A DNA stretch of 64,000 bases. Origin: WHSW01 sp963821345. GTDB lineage: Bacteria; Actinomycetota; Thermoleophilia; Solirubrobacterales; 70-9. The position numbers were made by a program, and so were the translations under genes. Below the pieces are notes generated by a model that saw only the letters and a program-made list of their open reading frames with translations, was not told the origin of the DNA and did no database searches. The stretch is from NCBI GenBank assembly GCA_963821345.1, contig CAWGDM010000003.1, forward strand, positions 443,196 to 507,195, in the 5' to 3' direction. Positions 1 through 6,633 of this stretch are shown in pieces; position 1 is the first letter of the stretch; every line of letters begins with the position of its first letter.

Positions 1-373
1 TCGATCGGTCCGGGACGGTTTGCAACGGGTGCAGCGAGAAGGGGACGGCGCCCGCCGCGACCAGGGGTCCCAACACGTCGAGGGTCGACGCCCCGCTCGC
101 GTGGCCGGCGAAGCGCGGCGCCGCACCGCGGGCAACCAGCTCCGCGGCGGCTTCGGTGATCGCCTGATCGGGGACGCAGAGAAGCACAGCCTCGGCGTCG
201 GCGATCGGACCGAGCTGATCGCGCCCGGCGAGCGTCGCCGCGAGCCCGGCGCGCTCGGCGGCGGCGGCGATCGAGCCGCCGACACGCCCCGCGCCCACCA
301 CGGCGAGCGCCGGAAGGGCGGCGTGGTGCGCGATCGCGCTTGGAGTCGGGTCTTCCCGTTCCAGTTCCCGCAT
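1..373 (-). CDS. Rossmann-like NAD(P)-binding DUF2520 protein, 5' part only
   Basis: The gene reads leftwards and is cut by the window edge, leaving about 124 N-terminal residues. A dinucleotide-binding loop VVGAGRVGG is visible near residues 25-33. The motif LHPLQT near residue 115, after a Ser/Gly-rich stretch, is typical of the DUF2520 family (NADP-dependent oxidoreductase or ProC-like fold, roughly 280 residues when complete). In many actinobacteria this family sits next to pantothenate genes, but that neighbourhood lies outside the window. I chose the ATG at 373. No good ribosome-binding site precedes it, and a GTG about 22 codons further in is possible. The exact substrate is unknown. 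Confidence 0.75.
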   Translation of the reverse strand, partial: MRELEREDPTPSAIAHHAALPALAVVGAGRVGGSIAAAAERAGLAATLAGRDQLGPIADAEAVLLCVPDQAITEAAAELVARGAAPRFAGHASGASTLDVLGPLVAAGAVPFSLHPLQTVPDRS

Positions 374-486
374 TCGGAGATACCAGACGGCGTCTGAGTC
401 TTTTTTTGGGGGTTGTGCCGGTCGATTCCGGCTCGTCCACGCCCCAACGTGCGGGGTCGCAGCGCGAGCCGAATGGTAGCGGCGGA

Positions 487-498
487 TACGATCGGAAC
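487..498 (+). promoter_or_regulatory. Probable leaderless promoter of the FmdB gene
   Basis: The hexamer TACGAT at 487-492 lies 6 bases before the GTG at 499. No Shine-Dalgarno sequence is present. The spacing fits transcription starting at or beside the start codon. Confidence 0.45.
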
Positions 499-762
499 GT
501 GCCGATCTACGAGTTCCGCTGCGGTGAATGCGGGGAGCGCTTCGAGGCGCTGGTCGCGGTCGGCACCGAGACCGCCGAGTGCGCCGCCTGTGGCGCGGCG
601 GCCGCCGAGCGCGTGCTCTCGGCCCAGGCGCCGCCGTTCGGGCTGGTGAAGACACCGGGCTCGGCTCGCGCCCAGGAGACCCGCAACAAGCAGCTCCGCG
701 AACGGACCAAGGCGGACTTCACGGCACGCCGCAGGCGAGCCCGCGGGGGAGGGGGCGGATGA
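499..762 (+). CDS. FmdB-family zinc ribbon protein
   Basis: This is a protein of 87 residues beginning PIYEFRCGECG. Two CxxC knuckles (Cys8/Cys11 and Cys28/Cys31) form the zinc ribbon that defines the FmdB/CxxC_CxxC_SSSS family. The rest is a basic low-complexity tail rich in Arg and Gly. The family is called putative regulatory, but its biochemical role is not established. The GTG start at 499 places PIYEF directly at the N-terminus as in the family. The stop overlaps the ATG of the uracil-DNA glycosylase gene (ATGA), so the two genes are probably co-translated. Confidence 0.8.
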   Translation: MPIYEFRCGECGERFEALVAVGTETAECAACGAAAAERVLSAQAPPFGLVKTPGSARAQETRNKQLRERTKADFTARRRRARGGGGG

Positions 763-1433
763 GCGCCGCCGCCGAGCAGAGGCGCGAGCGGCTGGTCGAG
801 CTCTACCGGGAGGTCGGCGAGTGCACCCGCTGCCCCCTGCACGAGGGCCGCACCCGGGCTGTCTTCGGGGCCGGCAACGCCGACGCCGACCTGATGTTCA
901 TCGGCGAGGCGCCCGGCGCCGAGGAGGACCGCCAGGGCGTGCCGTTCGTCGGCCGCGCCGGCCAGCTGCTCAACCAGCTGCTCGAGGGGATCGGGATGAG
1001 CCGCGAGGACGCCTTCATCGCCAACATCTTGAAGAGCCGCCCCCCGGGCAATCGCGACCCGCAGCCCGAGGAGATCGACGCGTGCTGGCCCTATCTCGAG
1101 CGCCAGATCGACCTGATCGAGCCACGGGTGATCGCCACCCTGGGCAACTTCGCGACCAAGAGGATCACCGGCAGCCAGACCGGGATCACCCGGGTCCGGG
1201 GCACGCCCCAGGTGCACGAGCTGGGCGGGCGGACCGTGTTCGTGTTCCCGCTCCTGCACCCGGCGGCCGCGCTGCGGACGCCCTCGCTGGTCGAGACCCT
1301 GCGCGAGGACTTCGCCAAGCTGCCCGGCCTGCTGGCCGAGCCATTGCCACAGCTCGACGGGCCCGGGCCCCCGGAGGAGGCCGGCGAGCCGCTGGCCCCG
1401 GACCCGGACACCCAGCTCGACCTGTTCGCTTGA
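759..1433 (+). CDS. Uracil-DNA glycosylase, family 4 (Fe-S type), with one cluster ligand replaced
   Basis: The 224-residue protein should remove uracil from DNA as the first step of base-excision repair. Motif A is GEAPGAEED at 49-57, followed by GVPFVGRAGQLL. Motif B, HPAAAL, is near residue 168. Family-4 enzymes bind a 4Fe-4S cluster through four Cys. Cys22, Cys25 and Cys109 are present, but the expected Cys in the NxxKC-R motif is Ser93 (NILKSRPPGNRDP). The C-terminus is Pro-rich and extended. The start overlaps the fmdB stop by 4 bases and the stop overlaps the TTG start of tsaE, so the three genes form one tight operon. Function is secure at family level. Cluster occupancy is uncertain because of Ser93. 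Confidence 0.9.
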   Translation: MSAAAEQRRERLVELYREVGECTRCPLHEGRTRAVFGAGNADADLMFIGEAPGAEEDRQGVPFVGRAGQLLNQLLEGIGMSREDAFIANILKSRPPGNRDPQPEEIDACWPYLERQIDLIEPRVIATLGNFATKRITGSQTGITRVRGTPQVHELGGRTVFVFPLLHPAAALRTPSLVETLREDFAKLPGLLAEPLPQLDGPGPPEEAGEPLAPDPDTQLDLFA

Positions 1434-1876
1434 CCGCCGCCGACTCCGACGGGCCCGAGGCCACCGAGCGGGCCGGGGCCGAGCTGGCGGCGCGGCTGCG
1501 GCCCGGCGACGCGGTCCTGGTCAGCGGCGAGCTCGGCGCCGGCAAGACCACCTTCGTCCGCGGTGCCTGCCGCGCGCTCGGGGTCAGCGAGCCGGTTGTC
1601 TCGCCCACGTTCACGCTCGGGCGCCGTTACCGCGGCGGCGCGCTGATGGTCTCACACCTCGACCTCTACCGGCTCGAGGGCATGGCCGGCGAGGAGCCGG
1701 GCCTGCTCGACGACTATCTGACCCCGGATGCGATCGCGTTCGTCGAGTGGCCGGAGCGGGCCGCGGACCTGGAGCTTCCCGACGGGGTGCGGTTAGGACC
1801 GTCGGTCACGATCCGCCATGCCGGCGGCGACCGGCGCCTGATCGAGATCGGCCCGCGGCCGGATCAGTTGTCGTAG
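1430..1876 (+). CDS. tsaE: tRNA t6A biosynthesis ATPase TsaE
   Basis: This 148-residue protein is the ATPase that works with TsaB and TsaD to make N6-threonylcarbamoyladenosine at position 37 of ANN-decoding tRNAs. The Walker A loop GELGAGKTT is near residues 35-43, followed by the family motifs SPTFTL and HLDLYRL, and FVEWPE near residue 103. The start is TTG at 1430, overlapping the preceding stop codon. An upstream GTG or ATG in frame would run deep into the glycosylase gene. The last 13 bases overlap the end of the convergent lipoprotein gene. The partners tsaB and tsaD follow within 2 kb. Confidence 0.92.
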   Translation: MTAADSDGPEATERAGAELAARLRPGDAVLVSGELGAGKTTFVRGACRALGVSEPVVSPTFTLGRRYRGGALMVSHLDLYRLEGMAGEEPGLLDDYLTPDAIAFVEWPERAADLELPDGVRLGPSVTIRHAGGDRRLIEIGPRPDQLS

Positions 1877-2160
1877 GGGTCCGAGCTGCTGGTCGTCGAC
1901 GTCGTCGAGGTCGACGAATCGTCGCCGCCGCCGGTGATCTCGTCCGCTTGATCCTTGATGTCCTCGGCGGTTTGCTGAGCCTGCTCGGAGATGTCCTGCC
2001 CGGTCTCCTGCGCCTGCTGGCTGATGTCGTGAGCGCTGTCCTGCGCCTGCTCCTTGACCGAGCTCGCCGCCTTGTCGACGTCGTCGCTGTTGCAGCCGGC
2101 GAAGGCGGCGCCGCTGACCGCGAGCGCGGTCGCAGCGACTGCGATCAGGATGCGGCCCAT
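1864..2160 (-). CDS. Small predicted lipoprotein with a coiled-coil body
   Basis: This is a protein of 98 residues. A signal sequence ends in a lipobox-like AFAGC with Cys23 as the likely lipidated residue. The mature part is a highly charged helix of Glu/Gln/Ala/Asp repeats (such as ISEQAQQTAEDIKDQA), reminiscent of YtxH or apolipoprotein-like helices. A Ser/Thr/Asp-rich tail follows. It overlaps the end of tsaE on the other strand. Its promoter overlaps that of tsaB. No enzymatic motif is visible and the function is unknown. It probably sits on the outer face of the membrane. Confidence 0.75.
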   Translation of the reverse strand: MGRILIAVAATALAVSGAAFAGCNSDDVDKAASSVKEQAQDSAHDISQQAQETGQDISEQAQQTAEDIKDQADEITGGGDDSSTSTTSTTSSSDPYDN

Positions 2161-2183
2161 GCGTTGATCCTAGTCTCCTGCGC
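2161..2183. promoter_or_regulatory. Divergent, overlapping leaderless promoters (lipoprotein gene and tsaB)
   Basis: Only 23 bases separate two divergent start codons. On the plus strand TAGTCT (2171-2176) lies 7 bases before the tsaB ATG. On the minus strand TAGGAT (2167-2172) lies 6 bases before the lipoprotein ATG. The two -10 elements share 2171-2172, so polymerase binding in one direction should exclude the other. Confidence 0.5.
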
Positions 2184-2879
2184 ATGATCCTCGGCATCGA
2201 TACGGCGACCGCCGACACCGCCGTCGCGGTCACCGATGACGGTGAGTTGATCTGCGAGCGCCGGGTCGGCCCCGACGAGCGCGGCCGCCCGCGCCACGCC
2301 CCGGCGCTGCTCGCCGAGGTCGGCGCCGCCGTCGAGCACGCGGGGGGCTGGGAGTGGATCAGCTCGCTGGCGGTCGGGATCGGCCCGGGGACGTTCACCG
2401 GGCTGCGGGTCGGCGTCGCGACCGCGCGCGCCCTGGCCCAGGGCCGCGGCCTGCCGTTGGCCGGCGTCGGCTCGCTCGCGGCGCTCGCCCGGGGGATCGA
2501 CACCGCCGATCGCCCCCGGCTGCCGCTCCTCGACGCGCGCCGTGGCGAGGTCTTCGGGGCGCTCTACGTCGGCGCCGACGAGGTCGTGGCACCGTTCGTC
2601 TGCCCGCCCGAGGCGGTCGGTGCGCACCTCTCAGCGGCCTCCGGGACCCCGCTGGCTGCGGGTGACGGCTCGCTACGATTTCGCCAGCAGCTCGAGTCCG
2701 CGGGCGTGGAGGTGCTCCCCGACGCGGACCCGGCTCACCGGATGGCCGCCCGCCACATATGCGAGCTGGCCGCCGGGTTCGAGGCGGGGCCGGCGACCGA
2801 CGTCACCCCGGCCTATCTGAGACGACCGGACGCAGAGGTATGGCGTGAGCAACGAGATCACCACCCCGGGGCCGGCTGA
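2184..2879 (+). CDS. tsaB: tRNA t6A biosynthesis protein TsaB
   Basis: The 231-residue protein has an ASKHA fold. It begins MILGIDTATADTAVAV and carries the GIGPGTFTGLRVGVATA signature near residues 65-81, both diagnostic of TsaB (YeaZ). TsaB is the non-catalytic scaffold that dimerises with TsaD and recruits TsaE for t6A synthesis in the cytoplasm. It starts a cluster tsaB-rimI-tsaD in which each gene overlaps the next. The last 35 bases overlap the start of rimI. The C-terminus ends YLRRPDAEVW plus a few residues, as is normal. Length matches the family (about 220-230). Confidence 0.93.
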   Translation: MILGIDTATADTAVAVTDDGELICERRVGPDERGRPRHAPALLAEVGAAVEHAGGWEWISSLAVGIGPGTFTGLRVGVATARALAQGRGLPLAGVGSLAALARGIDTADRPRLPLLDARRGEVFGALYVGADEVVAPFVCPPEAVGAHLSAASGTPLAAGDGSLRFRQQLESAGVEVLPDADPAHRMAARHICELAAGFEAGPATDVTPAYLRRPDAEVWREQRDHHPGAG

Positions 2880-3372
2880 GCCGGCGGTCGCGGTACGTCG
2901 CCTGGTCTACGGCGACCTGCCGTCGGTGCTGGCGATCGAGCGGCGCTCGTTTCAGACCCCTTGGTCGCTGGCGATGTTCGTGCTCGAGCTCTCGAAGCCC
3001 TCGGGCATCTGCCTTGCGATCACCGACGACCGCGGCGGGCTGGTCGGCTACCTGGTCTGCTCGCGCTACGCCGACGTCTGGCACCTGATGAACATCGCCG
3101 TGGCGCCGGAGCGCCGCCGCGAGCGGATCGCCACGGAGCTGATGCGCAGGCTGTTCGAGGCCGCCGGCGCCGACGCCAGGGTGACGCTCGAGGTCCGGAC
3201 CTCGAACTCCGCCGCGATCCAGATGTACGAGCGCTTCGGCTTCCGCCCCGCCGGCCACCGCCGCCGCTACTACCACGACAACGGTGAGGACGCTCTGATC
3301 ATGTGGCTCGAGGGAACAACTCGCGCCACGTTCTCGGCTTCGTCTGCGGGCGTGCGCGGCGAGGATTCTTGA
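2845..3372 (+). CDS. rimI: Ribosomal-protein-alanine N-acetyltransferase RimI
   Basis: The 175-residue protein is a GNAT acetyltransferase of the RimI type, which acetylates the N-terminus of ribosomal protein S18 in model bacteria. Family signatures are AIERRSFQTPWS near 33-44, the acetyl-CoA loop MNIAVAPERRRERIATEL near 78-95, and SNSAAIQMYERFGF near 122-135. The GTG start at 2845 is preceded by an AGAGG element. It overlaps tsaB by 35 bases and its stop overlaps the TTG start of tsaD. This is the usual tsaB-rimI-tsaD arrangement. The C-terminal 15 residues are not conserved-looking. Confidence 0.9.
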   Translation: MSNEITTPGPAEPAVAVRRLVYGDLPSVLAIERRSFQTPWSLAMFVLELSKPSGICLAITDDRGGLVGYLVCSRYADVWHLMNIAVAPERRRERIATELMRRLFEAAGADARVTLEVRTSNSAAIQMYERFGFRPAGHRRRYYHDNGEDALIMWLEGTTRATFSASSAGVRGEDS

Positions 3373-4379
3373 GCCTGATCCTCGCGCTGGAAACCTCGTG
3401 CGACGACACCTGTGCGGCGGTCGTCGACGGTGCCGTGATCCGCTCCAATGTGATTTCGTCGCAGGCCGCGGCGCACGAGCGCTTCGGCGGCATCGTCCCC
3501 GAGGTCGCCTCGCGCCACCACGTCGAGCTGGTCAACCCGGTGGTCGACGCGGCGCTCTCGAACGCCGGGGTGGGCCTGGCCGAGGTTGATTCGCTGGCGG
3601 TCACCCGCGGGCCGGGCCTGATCGGCGCGCTGCTGGTAGGCGTCAACACCGCCAAGGCTCTTGCCGCGGCGACGGGCAAGCCGCTCTGCGGGGTCGATCA
3701 CCTGCACGGCCACGTCGCCGCCAACTTCCTCGAGCCGGAGCCGCTCGAGCCGCCCTTCCTGTGCCTGGTCGCCAGCGGCGGCCACACGCTGCTCGCCGGG
3801 GTACGCACGCCCGAGCGCTACGAGCTGCTGGGCCAGACGCTTGACGACGCCGCCGGCGAGGCGCTGGACAAGGCGGCCAGGGTGCTGGGACTCGGCTATC
3901 CCGGCGGCCCCGCGATCGAGCGCGAGGCGCGCGACGGCGATGCCGAGGCGTTCGCGTTCCCGGTTGCAATGACCAACGACCCGCGCCCGGACTTCAGCTT
4001 CAGTGGCCTGAAGACAGCGCTGCTATACGCGGTCCGGGACCTTGGCGACGAGGTCGACGCGCGGCGCGCCGACCTTGCCGCCAGCTTCCAGGCGGCGGTG
4101 GTCGAGCAACTGGTCGCGAAGCTGCGCCGCGTGGTCCGGGGCGGCAGCCGCCGCCATCGAGACCCCGCCGCGGCGTGGCAGGCGGTCGCGCTCGGCGGCG
4201 GGGTGGCGGCAAACGGGCTGCTGCGCTCGCGGGTCACCGAGCTGTGCGAGGGCGAGGGCCTGGCGCTGAAGCTGGTCGCCCGCGAGCTCTGCACCGACAA
4301 CGCGGCGATGATCGCCTCGGCTGCCCGCTACCTGCAGGCGGCCCCCTATCCCGACTATCTGGAATGGGACGCCCAGTGA
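3369..4379 (+). CDS. tsaD: tRNA N6-adenosine threonylcarbamoyltransferase TsaD
   Basis: The 336-residue catalytic subunit transfers the threonylcarbamoyl group to tRNA A37. Family motifs are LALETSCDDT at the N-terminus, the metal-binding HLHGH near residues 110-114, ASGGHT, and ALGGGVAANGLLR near residue 275. I place the start at TTG 3369. It has a good GGCGAGG element 6-8 bases upstream and leaves MSLILALETSCDDT, the normal N-terminus. A longer reading from 3303 would add 22 residues out of character for the family. Its stop overlaps the GTG of the next gene (GTGA). Confidence 0.93.
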   Translation: MSLILALETSCDDTCAAVVDGAVIRSNVISSQAAAHERFGGIVPEVASRHHVELVNPVVDAALSNAGVGLAEVDSLAVTRGPGLIGALLVGVNTAKALAAATGKPLCGVDHLHGHVAANFLEPEPLEPPFLCLVASGGHTLLAGVRTPERYELLGQTLDDAAGEALDKAARVLGLGYPGGPAIEREARDGDAEAFAFPVAMTNDPRPDFSFSGLKTALLYAVRDLGDEVDARRADLAASFQAAVVEQLVAKLRRVVRGGSRRHRDPAAAWQAVALGGGVAANGLLRSRVTELCEGEGLALKLVARELCTDNAAMIASAARYLQAAPYPDYLEWDAQ

Positions 4380-4528
4380 GGCGAAGCGAAGCGAAGCCGA
4401 GCCGCGCCGCCGTTGAGGCGCCTGGTGTGAGGCGAAGCGAAGCGAAGCCGAGCCGCGCCGCCGTTGAGGCGCCTGATGTGAGGCGAAGCGAAGCGAAGCC
4501 GAGCCGCGCCGCCGTTGAGGCGCCCGAT
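4376..4528 (+). repeat. Three tandem 51-bp repeats at the glutaredoxin gene start
   Basis: Units begin at 4376, 4427 and 4478 and are nearly identical, with differences only near the unit ends. Each unit starts with GTG, has an inner run of GCGAA-type pentamers, and ends in GAGGCG six bases before the next GTG. The 51 bases equal 17 codons, so the reading frame is kept and encodes V-RRSEAKPSRAAVEAP-G/D three times. Confidence 0.95.
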
Positions 4529-4765
4529 GTCACTGAGGTGACGCTGTACTCGCGACCCGGGTGCCACCTGTGCGACGAGGCGCGCGAGGCGATTCTGGGT
4601 TTCGACGGGATCAGCCTGCGCGAGGTCGACATCGATTCCGACGACGGCCTGCTGGCGGCGATGCTGGAGCGGATCCCGGTGGTCGAGGTGGGCGGCCGGG
4701 TGGTCAGCGAACTCGAGTTCGATGCCGACGCATTTTCCGTCGCGCTTCATACTGTCTCGCCGTGA
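4376..4765 (+). CDS. Glutaredoxin-like thiol protein with a triplicated N-terminal extension
   Basis: Reading from GTG 4376, which overlaps the tsaD stop, gives 129 residues. Residues 1-51 are three copies of a 17-residue basic repeat (RRSEAKPSRAAVEAP). From residue 52 a compact thioredoxin-fold domain follows (VTLYSRPGCHLCDEA) with a CxxC active site, a cis-Pro-type IPVVEVGG segment and a glutaredoxin-like end. This is the DUF836/glutaredoxin family, a small thiol-disulfide protein normally of about 75-85 residues. GTG codons at 4376, 4427, 4478 and 4538 are all in frame, and all but the last follow the GAGGCG or tsaD context. The true start is therefore open. The shortest form would be a normal glutaredoxin. 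Its stop overlaps the rex start. Confidence 0.8.
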   Translation: MRRSEAKPSRAAVEAPGVRRSEAKPSRAAVEAPDVRRSEAKPSRAAVEAPDVTEVTLYSRPGCHLCDEAREAILGFDGISLREVDIDSDDGLLAAMLERIPVVEVGGRVVSELEFDADAFSVALHTVSP

Positions 4766-5445
4766 CCGAGCCCGAAGCCAACGGCGGCGCCGCCGCCACA
4801 GAGGTCTCCAGCGCCGGCATCGGCGAGGGCGACCGACTCTCGCTCGGGGTCGCCGCGCGCCTGTCGCGCTATCTGCAGGTGCTGATTCAGGCGCGCAAGA
4901 TGGGGCGCGAGACGATCTCCTCGCAGGAGCTGGCCGAGTACACGCACATCAACTCGACCCAGATCCGCCGCGACCTCTCCGGGTTCGGCAAGTTCGGCAA
5001 GCGCGGCGTTGGCTACCGGGTCGAGTCGCTGGTCGGCGAGATCCGCAAGATCCTGCACACCTCGGGCCAGCACAACATCGCCCTGTTCGGGGCCGGCAAC
5101 CTGGGCCAGGCGATCGCCAGCTCCGACATCTTCGCCGACCACGGCTTCCGGATCGTGGCGATCTTCGACGCCGACCCCGAGCTGGTCGGGGCCGAGCACG
5201 GGGGCGTCCCGGTTCGGGCCCTTGCCGACCTGGAACAGGTGGTCAGCGAGGAGGAGGTCGTGGTGGGCGTGCTCGCGGTGCCGGCGAGCGCCGCCCAGGA
5301 GGTTGCCGACCAACTCGTCGAGGCCGGCGTGAAGATCATCTTCAACTACTCCGAGCAGCTGCTGCAGGTGCCGCCGGAGGTCACCGTCCACACCTCCAGC
5401 CCCGCGGTCGACCTGCTGTACGCGCTCTACTTCTACCTCGCCTGA
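4762..5445 (+). CDS. rex: Redox-sensing transcriptional repressor Rex
   Basis: The 227-residue protein is a dimeric repressor that senses the NADH/NAD+ ratio. The winged-helix DNA-binding domain covers about residues 25-95 (RLSRYLQVL, then HINSTQIRRDLSGFGKFGKRGVGY). The Rossmann domain follows with FGAGNLGQA at 109-117 and IVAIFDADP. The C-terminal swapped helix ends DLLYALYFYLA. The GTG start at 4762 overlaps the glutaredoxin stop, which couples a thiol-redox protein to the redox regulator. Actinobacterial Rex usually controls cytochrome bd, NADH dehydrogenase and similar genes. No canonical Rex operator (TTGTGAAnnnnTTCACAA type) is visible nearby. Confidence 0.93.
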   Translation: MTEPEANGGAAATEVSSAGIGEGDRLSLGVAARLSRYLQVLIQARKMGRETISSQELAEYTHINSTQIRRDLSGFGKFGKRGVGYRVESLVGEIRKILHTSGQHNIALFGAGNLGQAIASSDIFADHGFRIVAIFDADPELVGAEHGGVPVRALADLEQVVSEEEVVVGVLAVPASAAQEVADQLVEAGVKIIFNYSEQLLQVPPEVTVHTSSPAVDLLYALYFYLA

Positions 5446-5448
5446 GCG

Positions 5449-6633
5449 ATGACCCCGAGCGGGCAGGAGGCCCTCGACTCAAGCCTCGACCTGGAGCGGG
5501 CGCGAGAGACGTTCGAGGCCTCGCAGGACTTCACCATCGGGCTCGAGGAGGAGTTCGCGATCGTCGACCCCGAGAGCCTCGAGCTCGTCCACCGGTTCGA
5601 GGAGCTGCGCGACTCGTGCGCCTCGGACCCGATCCTCGCCGAGTCCGTCGCCGGCGAGCTGATCGACACCGAGATCGAGATCCGCTCGGGCCGCGCCGAG
5701 AGCTTCGCCGAGGCGGTCGAGCTGCAGTCGGACCGCCGCCGCCGGCTGTTCGAGCACGTGGAGCGGTTGGGGGTCGCGCTGGGCGCAACCGGCACCCACC
5801 CGTGGGCCAACTACCTCGACCAGCGGATCATCGAGACCGAGCACTACAACCGCCTGCGCCAGGAGCTGCGCTGGGTTGCGCAGCGCAACAACTCCTGGAG
5901 CCAGCACGTCCACGTCGGCGTCCGCGGTGCGGACCGCGCGATCGCGGTCTGCGACCACCTACGGGCGCTGCTGCCGCCGCTGCTCGCGCAGTCGGCCAAC
6001 TCGCCGTTCCTGGACGGCCACGACACCGGCCTGCACTCGGTACGGACCGAGATCTTCACCCGCACGTTCCCGCGCTGCGGCGTCCACGAGCCGTTCGGCG
6101 ACTGGGCCAGCTACGCCGACTTCATCGAGCTGCTGGCCGCCACCGGCCGGATCGTCGAGTCGACCCAGCTGTGGTGGAGCGTGCGCCCGCACCACGCCTT
6201 CGGCACGGTCGAGCTGCGGATCTGCGACGCGCAGACGCGCGGCGACGAGGCGTTCGGGCTCGCGGCGCTGATCACGGCCTGCATCGCCCAGTCGGCGCTC
6301 GACTACGACGACGGCGTCCTGGGAACGCCGCTGCGCCAGCGCGAGATCGAGGAGAACCTGTGGCAGGCGATCCGCCACGGGCGCGACGGCACCCAGATCG
6401 ATTTCGCCGCACGCGAGGTGATCCCGACAGTGGCCGCGATCGAGCGACTGGTCGAATGGACGGCTCCGGCGCGCGACCAGCTCGGCCTCGAGGTCGAGCT
6501 GCCGGCCGAGAACGGGGCCCAGCGGGGCCGCGCGATGCTCGAGGGCGGGGCGACCCTCGCCGACGTCTACCGCGAGGCGGTCGACGAGACGCGCCGAACG
6601 TACGCGCCCGAACGGGTCAGCTCTTCTTCTTGA
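5449..6633 (+). CDS. Carboxylate-amine ligase, glutamate-cysteine ligase 2 (YbdK) family
   Basis: This is a 394-residue enzyme of the GCS2 family. The N-terminal signature FTIGLEEEFAIVD at about 27-39 provides metal/glutamate-binding acidic residues. HPWANY, SWSQHVHVGV and GTVELRICDAQT follow in order, as in YbdK-like enzymes that couple glutamate to an amine with ATP. In some actinobacteria, relatives act in glutathione-like or ergothioneine synthesis, but here the amine substrate cannot be told from sequence. It starts 3 bases after rex, so it probably shares that operon. Its last 17 bases overlap the end of the convergent peptidase gene. Length is typical. Confidence 0.85.
   Translation: MTPSGQEALDSSLDLERARETFEASQDFTIGLEEEFAIVDPESLELVHRFEELRDSCASDPILAESVAGELIDTEIEIRSGRAESFAEAVELQSDRRRRLFEHVERLGVALGATGTHPWANYLDQRIIETEHYNRLRQELRWVAQRNNSWSQHVHVGVRGADRAIAVCDHLRALLPPLLAQSANSPFLDGHDTGLHSVRTEIFTRTFPRCGVHEPFGDWASYADFIELLAATGRIVESTQLWWSVRPHHAFGTVELRICDAQTRGDEAFGLAALITACIAQSALDYDDGVLGTPLRQREIEENLWQAIRHGRDGTQIDFAAREVIPTVAAIERLVEWTAPARDQLGLEVELPAENGAQRGRAMLEGGATLADVYREAVDETRRTYAPERVSSSS

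Noticed and set aside
20..397. Rightward 125-residue reading frame at the window start
   Set aside because: Arg/Gly-rich shadow frame of the DUF2520 gene on the other strand, which has clear family motifs.
4376..4528. CRISPR-like array
   Set aside because: Units are directly abutting, keep a reading frame and have no unique spacers; no cas gene is present.
4762..5445. Rex operator near rex or the glutaredoxin gene
   Set aside because: No TTGTGAAnnnnTTCACAA-like site found in the nearby sequence; autoregulation cannot be supported.
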